64,000 nucleotides of DNA from Clostridium sulfidigenes (GCF_000732635.1 NZ_JPMD01000001.1:1-64000); one strand, 5' to 3'; counted from the stretch's first letter, positions 8,967 through 18,816 are shown. Notes: generated by a model not told the origin, from the letters alone. Made by a program: numbers and translations.

Positions 8967-9227
8967 ATGGGAAAATCATATAAAACCGCTAAAGAGTATG
9001 TATTTATAACTCTTCTGGGGGCTATTTCTGGAAGCTTTATTGGAGAATTTTTAGGAAATACTTTTAAAGCCTTAGATTTTTTAGGAAAAAACTACTTTAT
9101 AGGATTAAAAAATCCTTTAGTCATTGATTTAAAGGTCTTAGAATTAACTTTTGGACTAGGATTTGGTCTGAATTTAATGGCTATAGTAGGTATGGTTTTA
9201 GCAATAGTATTATTTAAGAGATTCTAG
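8967..9227 (+). CDS. DUF4321 family small membrane protein
   Basis: A protein of 86 aa with two membrane segments (about 10-32 and 62-85) and glycine-rich GAISGSFIGEF. It matches the DUF4321 proteins commonly found just upstream of maf in clostridia; function unknown. ATG 8967 is preferred over 8958 because GGGGG at 8953-8957 leaves a 9-nt spacer. It lies 9 bp before maf and probably starts the maf-radC-mreB transcription unit. Confidence 0.75.
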   Translation: MGKSYKTAKEYVFITLLGAISGSFIGEFLGNTFKALDFLGKNYFIGLKNPLVIDLKVLELTFGLGFGLNLMAIVGMVLAIVLFKRF

Positions 9228-9236
9228 GAGGAAGTT

Positions 9237-9812
9237 ATGGATATAGTATTAGCTTCTGCATCACCAAGAAGACAGGAATTATTAAAAAGGTTAGTAGATA
9301 ATTTTAAAATAGAGATTAGTAACTTTGATGAGGATTCTGTTGAATTTCAAGGTGATATAGATAAACATGTGTGTGATTTAGCTGAAGGAAAAGCTAGAAA
9401 TATTTTGAATAAAGTGCAGAAAGATTGTATTGTCATAGGCTGTGATACTGTAGTATATTTAAATGGGAAAATTCTTGGGAAACCAATAAATGATAAAGAT
9501 GCATTTGAAATGCTAAGGTCACTCAGTGGAAATGTACATAAAGTTTATTCCGGGCTAGTTTTAATAAACAGTAAAACCAATGAATTAATAAGAAAAAGCG
9601 TTTGTACTGAAGTTAAATTTATGAACCTATCTGAGGATATGATACTTAGTTATATTGAATCAGGTCAATGTAATGGTAAAGCTGGTGCCTATGGGATACA
9701 AGATAATGCTGCTATTTTTGTGGAGAATATTAATGGCTGTTATTACAATGTAGTAGGATTGCCTTTAAATACTTTATATTTATCACTAAGGGAGATGGGG
9801 GTAAATCAATAA
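9237..9812 (+). CDS. maf: Maf-family nucleoside triphosphate pyrophosphatase
   Basis: Hydrolyses non-canonical or dTTP/UTP-type nucleotides to monophosphates and is linked with septum inhibition. The N-terminal ASASPRRQELL motif, CDTVVYLNGKILGKP near residue 68 and GKAGAYGIQD near 145 are family signatures. At 191 aa it is full length. A GGAGGAAG ribosome binding site precedes ATG 9237. Its place upstream of radC and mreBCD is a classic conserved arrangement. Confidence 0.93.
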   Translation: MDIVLASASPRRQELLKRLVDNFKIEISNFDEDSVEFQGDIDKHVCDLAEGKARNILNKVQKDCIVIGCDTVVYLNGKILGKPINDKDAFEMLRSLSGNVHKVYSGLVLINSKTNELIRKSVCTEVKFMNLSEDMILSYIESGQCNGKAGAYGIQDNAAIFVENINGCYYNVVGLPLNTLYLSLREMGVNQ

Positions 9813-9824
9813 AGGAGTTAGTTT

Positions 9825-10511
9825 ATGAACTATAAATTAAAGATTAAAGATTTACCTAAAAATGAAAGACCTAGAGAAAAAATGTTAAGGTATGGGGCAG
9901 AATACCTGTCTAATTCTGAACTTTTAGCCCTTATATTGAGGACTGGAACAAAGGAAGATAGTGTTTTAAATCTATGTGATAGGTTATTATCTCATTGTGG
10001 AGGCATAAATGGAATTTCCAGCCCCAGTATTAATGATTTAAAGCAGGTAAAAGGAATAGGGGAGGTTAAAGCTACCCAAGTTTTAGCCCTTGCAGAGCTA
10101 GCTACCAGATTTAATTCTTTTAAATCCGGTGAAGAGCATATTGTAAGTAGTCCTAAAGATGTGTCTAATTATATGATGAGACAAATGAAAGGTTTAAAAA
10201 AAGAATATTTTAAGCTAATTATGTTAAATACTAAAAACATAATTATATCAGTTAAAGATATTTCTATAGGAAATTTAAATAGTTCCATTGTTCATCCGAG
10301 AGAAGTCTTTATAGAAGCTATAAAGCTTAGTAGTGCATCAGTGATATTGTGTCACAATCATCCATCAGGTGATCCAACACCTAGCAAAGAGGATATACTA
10401 ATAACTAAAAGACTAAAGGAGTGTGGAACATTACTAGGAATTGAAGTTTTAGATCATATTATTATTGGTAACGAAGCTTATATAAGCTTAAAAGAAAAAG
10501 GTATTATATAG
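9825..10511 (+). CDS. radC: RadC/DUF2466 family JAB-domain protein
   Basis: A 228-aa protein with an N-terminal helix-hairpin-helix region (about residues 40-80, KQVKGIGEVKATQ) and a C-terminal JAB1/MPN-like metal site in LCHNHPSGDPTPSKED (about 175-190). It is named RadC for history; a DNA-repair role is not well supported and its true function is uncertain. It sits 12 bp after maf and 18 bp before mreB, suggesting one operon. Confidence 0.93.
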   Translation: MNYKLKIKDLPKNERPREKMLRYGAEYLSNSELLALILRTGTKEDSVLNLCDRLLSHCGGINGISSPSINDLKQVKGIGEVKATQVLALAELATRFNSFKSGEEHIVSSPKDVSNYMMRQMKGLKKEYFKLIMLNTKNIIISVKDISIGNLNSSIVHPREVFIEAIKLSSASVILCHNHPSGDPTPSKEDILITKRLKECGTLLGIEVLDHIIIGNEAYISLKEKGII

Positions 10512-10529
10512 ATTGAGAGGAGAGTTTTT

Positions 10530-11537
10530 ATGGGTTTTTTTGGAAGTTCTAGAGACATTGGAATAGATTTAGGAACTGCAAACACATTAGTATATATTAA
10601 AGGAAAGGGTATCGTACTTAGAGAGCCTTCCGTTGTAGCAATAAATAAAAATACAGGAAAAGTTTTAGCTGTAGGTAATGAAGCTAAAAATATGATAGGT
10701 AGAACACCAGGAAATATTGTAGCTATAAGACCAATGAAAGATGGAGTTATAGCAGATTTTGATGTAACTGAAAAAATGCTTAGACATTTTATTGAAAAAG
10801 TTGGAGGTAAAAATTCCTTTAAAAGTCCAAGAATCGTAGTTTGTTTCCCATCTGGAGTAACTGAAGTAGAGAAGAGAGCAATTGAAGAAGCAACTAAGAG
10901 TGCTGGAGCTAGAGAAGTTGGATTATTAGAAGAACCAATGGCAGCAGCTATAGGTGCTGGACTTCCAGTTGGAGAACCTACAGGAAGCATGGTTGTAGAT
11001 ATCGGTGGAGGTACTACAGAAGTAGCAATAATATCTTTAGGTGGAGTTGTTACAAGTATGTCATTAAGAGTTGCAGGTGATGAATTAGATCAAGCAATTA
11101 TAGCATACATAAAAAAACAATATAACTTAATGATTGGTGAGAGAACTTCAGAAAATATAAAAATACAATTAGGTTCAGCTTACGAGGTAGAAGAAAAGGC
11201 AGAGAATATGCAAATTAGAGGAAGAGATTTAATAAGTGGTCTTCCTAAAGTAGTAGAAATAGGTGAAGATGAAGTAAGAGAAGCTTTAAGAGAACCTGTA
11301 TACTCTATTATAGAGGCTATAAAAACAACACTAGAAAAAACACCACCAGAACTTGCAGCAGATATTATGGATAAAGGTATAATGCTTACAGGTGGAGGAG
11401 CCTTATTAAAAGGATTAGATGCACTAATAGCCCATGAAACCCATATGCCAGTAAATATAGCAGAAATACCATTAGATTGTGTAGCTGTAGGAGCTGGAAA
11501 AGCATTAGATAATGTAGATATTATGAGTAGAAGATAA
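10530..11537 (+). CDS. mreB: Rod shape-determining protein MreB
   Basis: Actin-like ATPase that forms membrane-associated filaments guiding lateral wall synthesis. The phosphate-1 motif [14 protein letters not shown] lies near residue 9, the phosphate-2 motif [14 protein letters not shown] near 160, and the adenosine motif [12 protein letters not shown] near 290. At 335 aa it is typical. A GAGAGGAG ribosome binding site precedes the ATG. It leads the mreB-mreC-mreD-mrdA series that builds the elongation machinery. Confidence 0.97.
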   Translation: MGFFGSSRDIGIDLGTANTLVYIKGKGIVLREPSVVAINKNTGKVLAVGNEAKNMIGRTPGNIVAIRPMKDGVIADFDVTEKMLRHFIEKVGGKNSFKSPRIVVCFPSGVTEVEKRAIEEATKSAGAREVGLLEEPMAAAIGAGLPVGEPTGSMVVDIGGGTTEVAIISLGGVVTSMSLRVAGDELDQAIIAYIKKQYNLMIGERTSENIKIQLGSAYEVEEKAENMQIRGRDLISGLPKVVEIGEDEVREALREPVYSIIEAIKTTLEKTPPELAADIMDKGIMLTGGGALLKGLDALIAHETHMPVNIAEIPLDCVAVGAGKALDNVDIMSRR

Positions 11538-11540
11538 AAA

Positions 11541-12386
11541 ATGAAGATATTCAAGAATAAGCTGGCAGTAATAGTTATACTACTGTCAGTGTCCTTTTTG
11601 GGGTTAATTGGTTATTCAGTTCAAAAAGATAATATGTCAATGGTGGAAAATGGTGTAGGAAGTGCTATAAACTCTGTTCAAGGTGTTGTTTATAAAATAG
11701 GTAGTAAAATAAAAAGTTCTTTTAGTTTAGTACTTAATATAGGAAATATAAAAAGTGAAAATGATGAGTTAAAAAGTCAAAATGAGAAGTTGAAATTTAA
11801 TGCTATTCAAAATGATATTTTAAGAAAAGAAAATGACAGACTTAGAGGCATGTTAAACTTTGCTGATGCAAATGGTCAGTATAATTATATAGGTGTAGAT
11901 ATTTTGGGGTTAGTTGGAAATAATTTTTTGGATGGATATGTAATCAATAAAGGCGAAAAAGATGGAATAGAAAAAGGTATGATTGCATTGGAAGGAGAAG
12001 GACTAGTTGGTCAAGTTACTAGTGTTGGTAGTAATTGGAGTATAGTTCAATCTATTTGTAATGAGAATATGGCTGTAGCAGGATATGTATTGAGCACTGA
12101 AGAAAGTAATGGTATTGTAAAGGGTTATAAGGGAAATGAAGATAAATTTCTTACGGAAATTACAGGACTTTCCTTAGATTCAAAAATTAAAGAAGGGGAC
12201 ACTATACTAACCTCTGGACGAGGTGGCATATATCCAAAAGGAATTAAAATAGGAGAAGTTCTAGAAATTTATGAGGATAGAGCAAAGGTTGTAAAGAGTG
12301 CAATTGTGAAGCCTGCAGTAGATTTTAATAAGGTAGAGCAACTTGTAATTATAGTGCCAAAGGAAAAAAGAGATGTTAAAAACTAA
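11541..12386 (+). CDS. mreC: Rod shape-determining protein MreC
   Basis: Bitopic scaffold of the elongasome that activates the PBP2/RodA pair. It has an N-terminal membrane segment (about 7-25), a coiled coil (about 65-110, with repeated N/E/K heptads), and a C-terminal double beta-barrel region containing GLVGQVTSVGSNWS and TSGRGGIYPKGIKIGEV. The 281-aa size fits. It begins 3 bp after mreB and overlaps mreD by 14 bp, so translation is likely coupled. Confidence 0.95.
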   Translation: MKIFKNKLAVIVILLSVSFLGLIGYSVQKDNMSMVENGVGSAINSVQGVVYKIGSKIKSSFSLVLNIGNIKSENDELKSQNEKLKFNAIQNDILRKENDRLRGMLNFADANGQYNYIGVDILGLVGNNFLDGYVINKGEKDGIEKGMIALEGEGLVGQVTSVGSNWSIVQSICNENMAVAGYVLSTEESNGIVKGYKGNEDKFLTEITGLSLDSKIKEGDTILTSGRGGIYPKGIKIGEVLEIYEDRAKVVKSAIVKPAVDFNKVEQLVIIVPKEKRDVKN

Positions 12387-12888
12387 TAATAAATTTAAAA
12401 AAATATTATATTTATTTTTAATAATCACCATTCTTTTTATTTTTGATAATACCATTATAACTTTTTTTGCTATTAAAAATATATATCCAAGCGTTCTTTT
12501 TGTATTTATAGTTTGTTATTCCATTATAAATGGATATGGTGAAGCAACAATTATTGGTGTTATAACAGGGATTCTTCAAGACATTTATTTTCCGGGAGTC
12601 ATGGGAATTAACATGTTAATAAACATGTTAATTTGTTTAATGGCAGCTAAAATTGGAAAAGGAATTTTTAAGGATAAGGTTGTAATACCTATTTTTTCAA
12701 CATTCCTACTAAGTTTACTAAAGAGTATTGCTATTTTTGCTATATTTATATTAATAGGAGCTAGTAATAATTTTTTACACTTAATTATATATAAAGCTAT
12801 TTATGAGATGATAATAGCTTTACTGATATATAGGATTATACTTAAGTTTAGTGAAACCAAAACTATAAAAAAGGAATGGAGATTCTAA
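12373..12888 (+). CDS. mreD: Rod shape-determining protein MreD
   Basis: Polytopic membrane protein of 171 aa with five to six hydrophobic segments and the conserved GxxxGxxQDIYFPGVMGIN loop (about 58-78). It partners MreC in the elongation complex. Its ATG lies inside the mreC 3' end (14-bp overlap). Confidence 0.93.
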   Translation: MLKTNNKFKKILYLFLIITILFIFDNTIITFFAIKNIYPSVLFVFIVCYSIINGYGEATIIGVITGILQDIYFPGVMGINMLINMLICLMAAKIGKGIFKDKVVIPIFSTFLLSLLKSIAIFAIFILIGASNNFLHLIIYKAIYEMIIALLIYRIILKFSETKTIKKEWRF

Positions 12889-12976
12889 AGAAAGTATGAA
12901 AAAAAAATAAAAAAAATAATTAGAAATAAAAAAAATAAAAAAAAGTTTTTCAAGATATAATTTATTTTATATAGCT

Positions 12977-15736
12977 ATGGTAGTTATCTTCATTGGAATT
13001 ACTTCAAGATTACTTTTTTTACAAATAGTAATGGTAGAGGATTATAGAGAAAGAGCAAATAGCAATAAATATAAAACAGTATCCGTTGCAGCAGCTAGAG
13101 GAGATATAGTAGATAGAAATGGTAAAGTTTTTGCCCAAAGTGTTCAAAATTATGTATTACAATTTAGTGAGACAGAAGAAAGTAAAGAGCATTTCTTTAA
13201 AACTATGTCTAAAGTTTTTGAAATATTAGATAAAAAGCAAATACCAATTGTAGATGAATTTCCTATAATTATAAATAATGAAGGAAAGCTAGAATATAAC
13301 TTTAAAGCTACCGATGAATCAAGCAGAAAATGGCTAGAACTTAGATTTAAAAAGGATAGAGGTTTTTTAGAGCTGGTAGTAAAGAAAGAATATGGTGAGG
13401 GCAAGAAGGTTTCAGAGCTTACGGAAGAGCAAAAAAAATATATGGATGCTTTGTTATTACAGATAACTGCAGAAGAGGCCTATAAAACTTTAGAGAAAGA
13501 TTATGGTGTAGATAGATACTATGAGTTAACCCTTCATGAAAGAAGAAGATTTTTACTATTAAAAGATGCTATGAAGATGCAAAGTTTTTCAGGGTATAGC
13601 CCAGTAGTAATTGCAAATACTTTAGATCAAGAAACTGCCTTTGTATTTGAGCAACTACAACCAGATATGCCAGGTATAATAGTTGATACTCAGCCTATGA
13701 GATCTTATCCTAATGGAGAGTTAGGTTCAGCATTTCTAGGGTATATGTCTCAAATTAACCCTTGGGAACAAGATAAATATGAAGAAAAGGGTTATGATGT
13801 AAGTACTGATGACATAGGAAAAGCAGGTATTGAAGCAGCCTATGAATCCTATTTAAAGGGAACTAAGGGACAAGAGAGTATAGAAATTAATAAGCAGGGA
13901 CGTAGAGTTAGAACTCTAGGACAGGTAGAAGCTTATCAAGGAAAAACTGTGCAATTAAATATTGATATGGATGTACAAAGAGCTGCAGAAATGGCACTGG
14001 ATGAAGTGATGACTAATCTTCAAAAGAGTGGAAAAAATTATTATGGAGATAGTACTAATGCCACTAGAGGAGCAGCCGTAGCCATAAGTACTAAGGGGGA
14101 AGTGTTAGCCCTTGTTAGTAAACCAGGTTTTGATCCTAATATATTTACTGACCCTGGAAAATTAACTACTGAATTGTCACAACAATACTTTAACCCAGAT
14201 TTAGAAGCCATGGGAAAAGAATATATTAAAAAAAGAGGTCTTGCAAATATAAAGGGTATTTTAACAGCTGATGAATTAACAACTTTAAGCTTAGAAAAAA
14301 GAGAACAACTATTGCTTGATAGAATGTTCCCAATAGATAAAAGTATACCAGGAAATACTACAAGAAGAGAAGATAGATATGATATATTCCCTAAACCATT
14401 TTATAATTACGGAACATTATCACTAGTTCCACCAGGATCTACCTTTAAACCGGCTACTGCCCTTGCGGGATTAGAGGAAGGTGTTATTACTGAAGACACT
14501 ACGGTTATAGATGATGGATATTATAATCACAGATACCCTAGTTATGAAGGAGCATGTTGGATATATAATATGCATCGTGGCTCTCATGGACCTACCAATG
14601 TGAAAAAAGCTTTAGAGGTTTCGTGTAACTATTTTTTCTATGATGTAGCTGATCGTCTTTTTGTAAAAGGTGGTGCAGAGAAAAGCCCTAAAAATGCTTT
14701 AGATTTAATAGCAAAATATGGTTGGCAACTAGGACTAGGATTACCACAAGGGAGTGAACTAAAGGCATCTACTGGTATAGAGATTGAAGAAAACTTTGGT
14801 CAAGTGTATAATTATGAATCAAATAAAAATGTTCAAGCGAATACATTTATAAATCAAATGGCTGAATATTTACAAAAGGGAATCAGCTCAGTGAATGCAT
14901 CATCTCACTACAAGCCTTTTGATATTACCCAACAAGATGAAAGTGGTAATGGAAAAGAATTAGAGAAAATAAAGCTTACAAACGCTAAGAAAAAGACTTT
15001 AGTAGATACCATTAGGGGTGAAATGAAAAAAGATGAAAGACCTGACTATGATAATATTATGAAAATAATGAAACCTTTAGTTGAAGATATTATTAACACT
15101 AATGAAGATATAAAGGCATTAGGATATTCTGAAGATGATATAGATAATATTGTTTTAGCAATGTATAATGCTGTAAATGACACTAATGGATATATTAAAT
15201 CCGCAGCTAATGCCTATGATGCATCCATAGGTCAAGGTATAAATCAATTTACACCACTACAATTAGCTAGTTATATTGCTACCCTTTTAAATGGTGGAGA
15301 AAGATATGAGGTAAAGCTAGTTGATAAAATTATCGATAGTAAGACTAAAGAAGTTATAGAAGATATAGAACCAAAACTTATAAGCAAAGCTAGTTTCAAT
15401 AAGGCGAATATTGAAATTATTAAAGAGGGAATGGGAAAGGTTACCCAAGGAGAAAATGGTACATCATCTACAGTATTCAATGGGTTTCCTATAACTACAG
15501 GAGGTAAAACTGGTACTTCTAACGTGGTAACTCAAACACTACAAGAATCACTAGGAAGGGATGCAGCTTCTGTATATGTAGGGTTTGCACCTTATGAAAA
15601 TCCAGAGATTGTAGTATGTTCTATAGTATTCGATGCTGCCCATGGTGATGGAACTATTGCCAAGGCAATGTTTGAAGCTTATTTTAAGGAACAGATATTA
15701 AAAACTAATCCTAATTATGAATTTAAATATAAATAA
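12977..15736 (+). CDS. mrdA: Class B penicillin-binding protein (PBP2/MrdA type), N-terminus disrupted
   Basis: Peptidoglycan transpeptidase of the elongasome, working with RodA. Counting from ATG 12977, the catalytic serine is S488 in PGSTFKPATA (SxxK), the SxN motif begins at S549 and KTG begins at K844. A dimerisation domain precedes them and there is a large insert of about 110 residues before KTG, common in clostridial PBP2. ATG 12977 has no ribosome binding site and falls inside the membrane segment. The frame is open back to about 12920, and an ATG at 12896 is in the same frame but is followed by stops at 12908 and 12917 in A-rich runs. The expected Lys-rich N-terminus appears only if A-tracts are read with shifts. 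Confidence 0.9.
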   Translation: MVVIFIGITSRLLFLQIVMVEDYRERANSNKYKTVSVAAARGDIVDRNGKVFAQSVQNYVLQFSETEESKEHFFKTMSKVFEILDKKQIPIVDEFPIIINNEGKLEYNFKATDESSRKWLELRFKKDRGFLELVVKKEYGEGKKVSELTEEQKKYMDALLLQITAEEAYKTLEKDYGVDRYYELTLHERRRFLLLKDAMKMQSFSGYSPVVIANTLDQETAFVFEQLQPDMPGIIVDTQPMRSYPNGELGSAFLGYMSQINPWEQDKYEEKGYDVSTDDIGKAGIEAAYESYLKGTKGQESIEINKQGRRVRTLGQVEAYQGKTVQLNIDMDVQRAAEMALDEVMTNLQKSGKNYYGDSTNATRGAAVAISTKGEVLALVSKPGFDPNIFTDPGKLTTELSQQYFNPDLEAMGKEYIKKRGLANIKGILTADELTTLSLEKREQLLLDRMFPIDKSIPGNTTRREDRYDIFPKPFYNYGTLSLVPPGSTFKPATALAGLEEGVITEDTTVIDDGYYNHRYPSYEGACWIYNMHRGSHGPTNVKKALEVSCNYFFYDVADRLFVKGGAEKSPKNALDLIAKYGWQLGLGLPQGSELKASTGIEIEENFGQVYNYESNKNVQANTFINQMAEYLQKGISSVNASSHYKPFDITQQDESGNGKELEKIKLTNAKKKTLVDTIRGEMKKDERPDYDNIMKIMKPLVEDIINTNEDIKALGYSEDDIDNIVLAMYNAVNDTNGYIKSAANAYDASIGQGINQFTPLQLASYIATLLNGGERYEVKLVDKIIDSKTKEVIEDIEPKLISKASFNKANIEIIKEGMGKVTQGENGTSSTVFNGFPITTGGKTGTSNVVTQTLQESLGRDAASVYVGFAPYENPEIVVCSIVFDAAHGDGTIAKAMFEAYFKEQILKTNPNYEFKYK

Positions 15737-15771
15737 AAAAATAACAAATGGATTACCATTTGTTATTTTTT
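15737..15771 (+). terminator. Terminator after mrdA
   Basis: AAAATAACAAATGG/CCATTTGTTATTTTTT hairpin with a 4-nt loop, ending the mre operon. Confidence 0.85.
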
Positions 15772-15892
15772 AAAGGAATATTGTTATATAATAAGTATTT
15801 CAACAAAAAAATTATTTTTTCTTAATATAAAGAAGGAATTTAGGCTCTATACGTTGAAATAGTAAGAATATCTCGATATGTGGAGGTTGCAT

Positions 15893-16525
15893 ATGCAAGA
15901 TGATGGTATAAAATTTAAAGGCGAAAAAGATGGACTTAATTTAGTTGTAAATATTAAACTCTTTAGCTCTATAGAAAGCTTAATTGAAGCATTGAGAGTA
16001 AAGCTTCGAAAGGGTAGAAGGTTCTATAAGGGTGCCTCCATTAAAATAACTGTAGATATGAGGCAATTAGAAGCTAGAGATTTAAGAGCAATAAGAGACT
16101 TTTTATCAACGGAATTTATGATAAAGGATTGCTCCTTTATAAATTTAGAAGATAGTAATAAAAAGGTTTTTAATGGTATACATGAAGGAAAAACTAAATT
16201 TGTCAGAAAAACTATAAGAAGTGGTCAAAGATTTGAATATTCAGGAAACATAGTTATTGTAGGAGATGTAAATTCTGGAGCAGAGGTATATGCCGCAGGA
16301 AATATAGTAGTATTAGGCTCTGTTAAAGGTAGTGTGTACGCTGGGATTAATGGTAATAATGGTGCTATAATAGCAGCCTTTGCATTAACACCACAAATAA
16401 TGCAAATTGCTGATCTTATCACTAGATCTCCAGAAGATATGGACAAACCTAGGTATCCAGAATTGGCAAGAATTAAAAATGGAAATATTGTTTTAGAACC
16501 ATATTCAATAAATAAATATATTTAA
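15893..16525 (+). CDS. minC: Septum site-determining protein MinC
   Basis: FtsZ polymerisation inhibitor of 210 aa. It has an N-terminal FtsZ-binding domain (about 1-100) and a C-terminal beta-helix with the glycine-rich DVNSGAEVYAAGNIVVLGSVKGSVYAG segment (only its key Gly repeats cited) that binds MinD. ATG 15893 is used because GGAGG at 15882-15886 lies inside the reading from the upstream ATG 15878. It heads minC-minD-minE. Confidence 0.94.
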   Translation: MQDDGIKFKGEKDGLNLVVNIKLFSSIESLIEALRVKLRKGRRFYKGASIKITVDMRQLEARDLRAIRDFLSTEFMIKDCSFINLEDSNKKVFNGIHEGKTKFVRKTIRSGQRFEYSGNIVIVGDVNSGAEVYAAGNIVVLGSVKGSVYAGINGNNGAIIAAFALTPQIMQIADLITRSPEDMDKPRYPELARIKNGNIVLEPYSINKYI

Positions 16526-16541
16526 TCGGAGGTATTAGTAA

Positions 16542-17351
16542 ATGGGAGAGGCTATAGTTATAACATCTGGGAAAGGTGGAGTAGGAAAAACTACTACTAC
16601 AGCAAACATAGGTACAGCTTTAGCATCAATGGATAAAAAAGTAGTTGTTATCGATGGAGACACAGGATTAAGAAACTTAGATGTTCTCATGGGACTTGAA
16701 AATAGAGTAGTATTTACATTAGTTGATGTTATTGAAGAAAAGTGTAGATTGAAACAAGCACTTATAAAAGATAAGAGGTTTAACAATTTATTTCTTCTTC
16801 CAACAGCACAAACTAGAGATAAAAATGATGTAGATATAAATGAAATGTTAAGAGTGGTAACACAGTTAAAACAAGAGTTTGATTATGTAATTTTAGACTG
16901 CCCTGCAGGTATTGAACAAGGTTTTGAAAATGCTATTGTAGGAGCAGACTGGGCTATTGTTGTTGTAAATCCAGAAATCACATCTGTCAGAGATGCAGAT
17001 AGGGTTATTGGAAAGTTAGATGCTAAGGGGATAGAAAGACAGGAGCTTATAGTTAACAGAATGAACTTTGATATGGCTAAGAATGGGGAAATGTTGACTA
17101 TAGAAGATATAAAGGAGTGTTTAGCTATTAAAGTTATAGGGGTAGTGCCCGATGATAGAAAGGTAACCATATCTACTAATAAAGGTGAGCCTATAGTGTT
17201 AGACAGTTCTGCTTATGCTGGTCAAGCCTTTAAGAATATTGGAAGTAGAATTTTAGGAGAAGAAGTACCATTCCTAGATTTTAATGAAATATACGGTCAA
17301 AAAGGATTTATGGGTGCAATAAAAAAATTATTTGGAGGAGGTAGAAATTAG
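16542..17351 (+). CDS. minD: Septum site-determining ATPase MinD
   Basis: Membrane-cycling ParA-type ATPase that carries MinC. The deviant Walker A SGKGGVGKTTTTANIG is at residues 8-23, the GDTGLRNLD segment near 40, and Walker B VILDCPAGIEQG near 118. The C-terminus MGAIKKLFGGGRN resembles the amphipathic membrane-targeting helix. At 269 aa it is standard. Start ATG 16542 follows GGAGG and sits 16 bp after minC. Confidence 0.97.
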   Translation: MGEAIVITSGKGGVGKTTTTANIGTALASMDKKVVVIDGDTGLRNLDVLMGLENRVVFTLVDVIEEKCRLKQALIKDKRFNNLFLLPTAQTRDKNDVDINEMLRVVTQLKQEFDYVILDCPAGIEQGFENAIVGADWAIVVVNPEITSVRDADRVIGKLDAKGIERQELIVNRMNFDMAKNGEMLTIEDIKECLAIKVIGVVPDDRKVTISTNKGEPIVLDSSAYAGQAFKNIGSRILGEEVPFLDFNEIYGQKGFMGAIKKLFGGGRN

Positions 17352-17353
17352 AT

Positions 17354-17623
17354 ATGGACTTGTTTAAAATTTTTTCAAGCAAAGTATCTTCAAAGGATAT
17401 TGCTGCAGATAGATTAAAACTTATTCTAGTCCATGATAGAGCTACCGTTTCGCCAGATTTTTTAGAAAATATTAAAATGGAGTTACTTAAGACTATATCT
17501 AATTATGCAGAAATTGAAAGTGAAGAAGAAATTGAAATAAGAATAACTACTAGTGATGAATATGATGGGAATTCCCCAGCTTTAGTGGCTAGTATACCTA
17601 TTAAAAAAGTTAAGAGAAGGTAA
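17354..17623 (+). CDS. minE: Cell division topological specificity factor MinE
   Basis: An 89-aa protein that stimulates MinD ATPase and gives Min oscillation. The N-terminal MDLFKIFSSK helix (membrane/MinD binding) and the region KDIAADRLKLILVHDR are typical of MinE. It begins 2 bp after minD, with its ribosome binding site GGAGGAGG inside the minD end. A terminator follows, closing the minCDE unit. Confidence 0.95.
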   Translation: MDLFKIFSSKVSSKDIAADRLKLILVHDRATVSPDFLENIKMELLKTISNYAEIESEEEIEIRITTSDEYDGNSPALVASIPIKKVKRR

Positions 17624-17625
17624 TC

Positions 17626-17655
17626 AAAAAAGCTATGTTTTTCATAGCTTTTTTT
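17626..17655 (+). terminator. Terminator after minE
   Basis: AAAAAAGCTATG/CATAGCTTTTTTT hairpin immediately after the minE stop. Confidence 0.88.
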
Positions 17656-17698
17656 CCTTGTTATGATATAATAGGAACAGGTATGGAGGGAGATGCAA

Positions 17699-18805
17699 AT
17701 GAATAAATTATTAGAGAAATTTAAAATTAATGATAAGTTAATTAAAAATATAGATTTTAGTATTTTAATTGTAGTATTTTTAATTGTAGCCTTTGGTATA
17801 GTTAATATTTACTCTGCAATTGGAGCTAAATATGCCATGCTTCAATTTGCTTGGATGATTGTGGGTATGATAACTATATACTTCATATTAACTTTAGACT
17901 ATGTACAAATATTAAATTATGCACCTGTTATATATTGGGCAGCAGTTATACTTTTGCTTTTCAATGATATAACTGGTAAGGCAGTAAATGGGGCTAATGC
18001 TTGGATTAGTTTAGGAAATAGAGCTATTCAGCCCGGAGAGTTTGCAAAAATTGGGATGATTCTTATGGTTGCAAAAGTTATAGAGGATGCTGAAGGTGAT
18101 ATAAATAATATAAAAACATTTTCTAAAATAGCCATGTATGCAGCTATTCCAATGATACTCATTGTAATACAGCCAGATATGGGGCTTACCATGGTTTCAT
18201 TTTTTATAATGTTGGGAATTGTAATTGTAGCAAACTTAAATTGGAAAATCATAGTTGGAGGTCTTTCTGCAGTAGTAGTGGCAGTTGTAGGAATTTGGAA
18301 CTCACCTTTTATGAAAGAATATTGGAAAATAAGATTTAAAGCTGTTATTGATCCAGATAGCTATGCACAAGCAGAAGGGATGCAGCTAATTCAATCTAAA
18401 ATAGCCATAGGTTCTGGCGGAATATTTGGTATGGGATTTATGAATGGAAAACAATATAAGTTTGTACCAGAAAACCATACAGACTTTATCTTTGCTGTAT
18501 TAGGTGAAGAGTGGGGATTAGTTGGCGCTCTAGTACTTATGATGTTATATGGAATACTTTTATGCAAACTTATAAATATAGCAAAGAACTCAAAAGATAT
18601 AGCTGGAGGTATTATAGTGGTAGGTGTAATAGCATCTATACTATTTTCAATAATTCAAAATATCGGGATGACCATTGGATTACTTCCTATATCAGGTATA
18701 ACATTACCTTTTGTTAGTTATGGTGGAAGTTCTATGTTAACTTATTTTATATCTTTAGGATTAGCTTTAAATATAGGTATGAGAAAGAATAAAATTAATT
18801 TTTAG
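17699..18805 (+). CDS. rodA: SEDS glycosyltransferase RodA (FtsW/RodA/SpoVE family)
   Basis: Polytopic peptidoglycan polymerase of 368 aa with about ten membrane segments. The SEDS signature near the C-terminus, LPISGITLPFVSYGGSSM (about 325-342), and the GxxxAMLQF region near residue 40 fit the family. The setting after mre/min genes favours RodA over FtsW or SpoVE, but the paralogues are not fully separable here. ATG 17699 is preferred to 17693 for spacing from GGAGGGA at 17685-17691. Confidence 0.88.
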   Translation: MNKLLEKFKINDKLIKNIDFSILIVVFLIVAFGIVNIYSAIGAKYAMLQFAWMIVGMITIYFILTLDYVQILNYAPVIYWAAVILLLFNDITGKAVNGANAWISLGNRAIQPGEFAKIGMILMVAKVIEDAEGDINNIKTFSKIAMYAAIPMILIVIQPDMGLTMVSFFIMLGIVIVANLNWKIIVGGLSAVVVAVVGIWNSPFMKEYWKIRFKAVIDPDSYAQAEGMQLIQSKIAIGSGGIFGMGFMNGKQYKFVPENHTDFIFAVLGEEWGLVGALVLMMLYGILLCKLINIAKNSKDIAGGIIVVGVIASILFSIIQNIGMTIGLLPISGITLPFVSYGGSSMLTYFISLGLALNIGMRKNKINF

Positions 18806-18816
18806 GAGTGATTTAA

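Noticed and set aside
10478..10990. Long - strand open frame over mreB
   Set aside because: Antisense shadow of a highly conserved gene; low-complexity composition.
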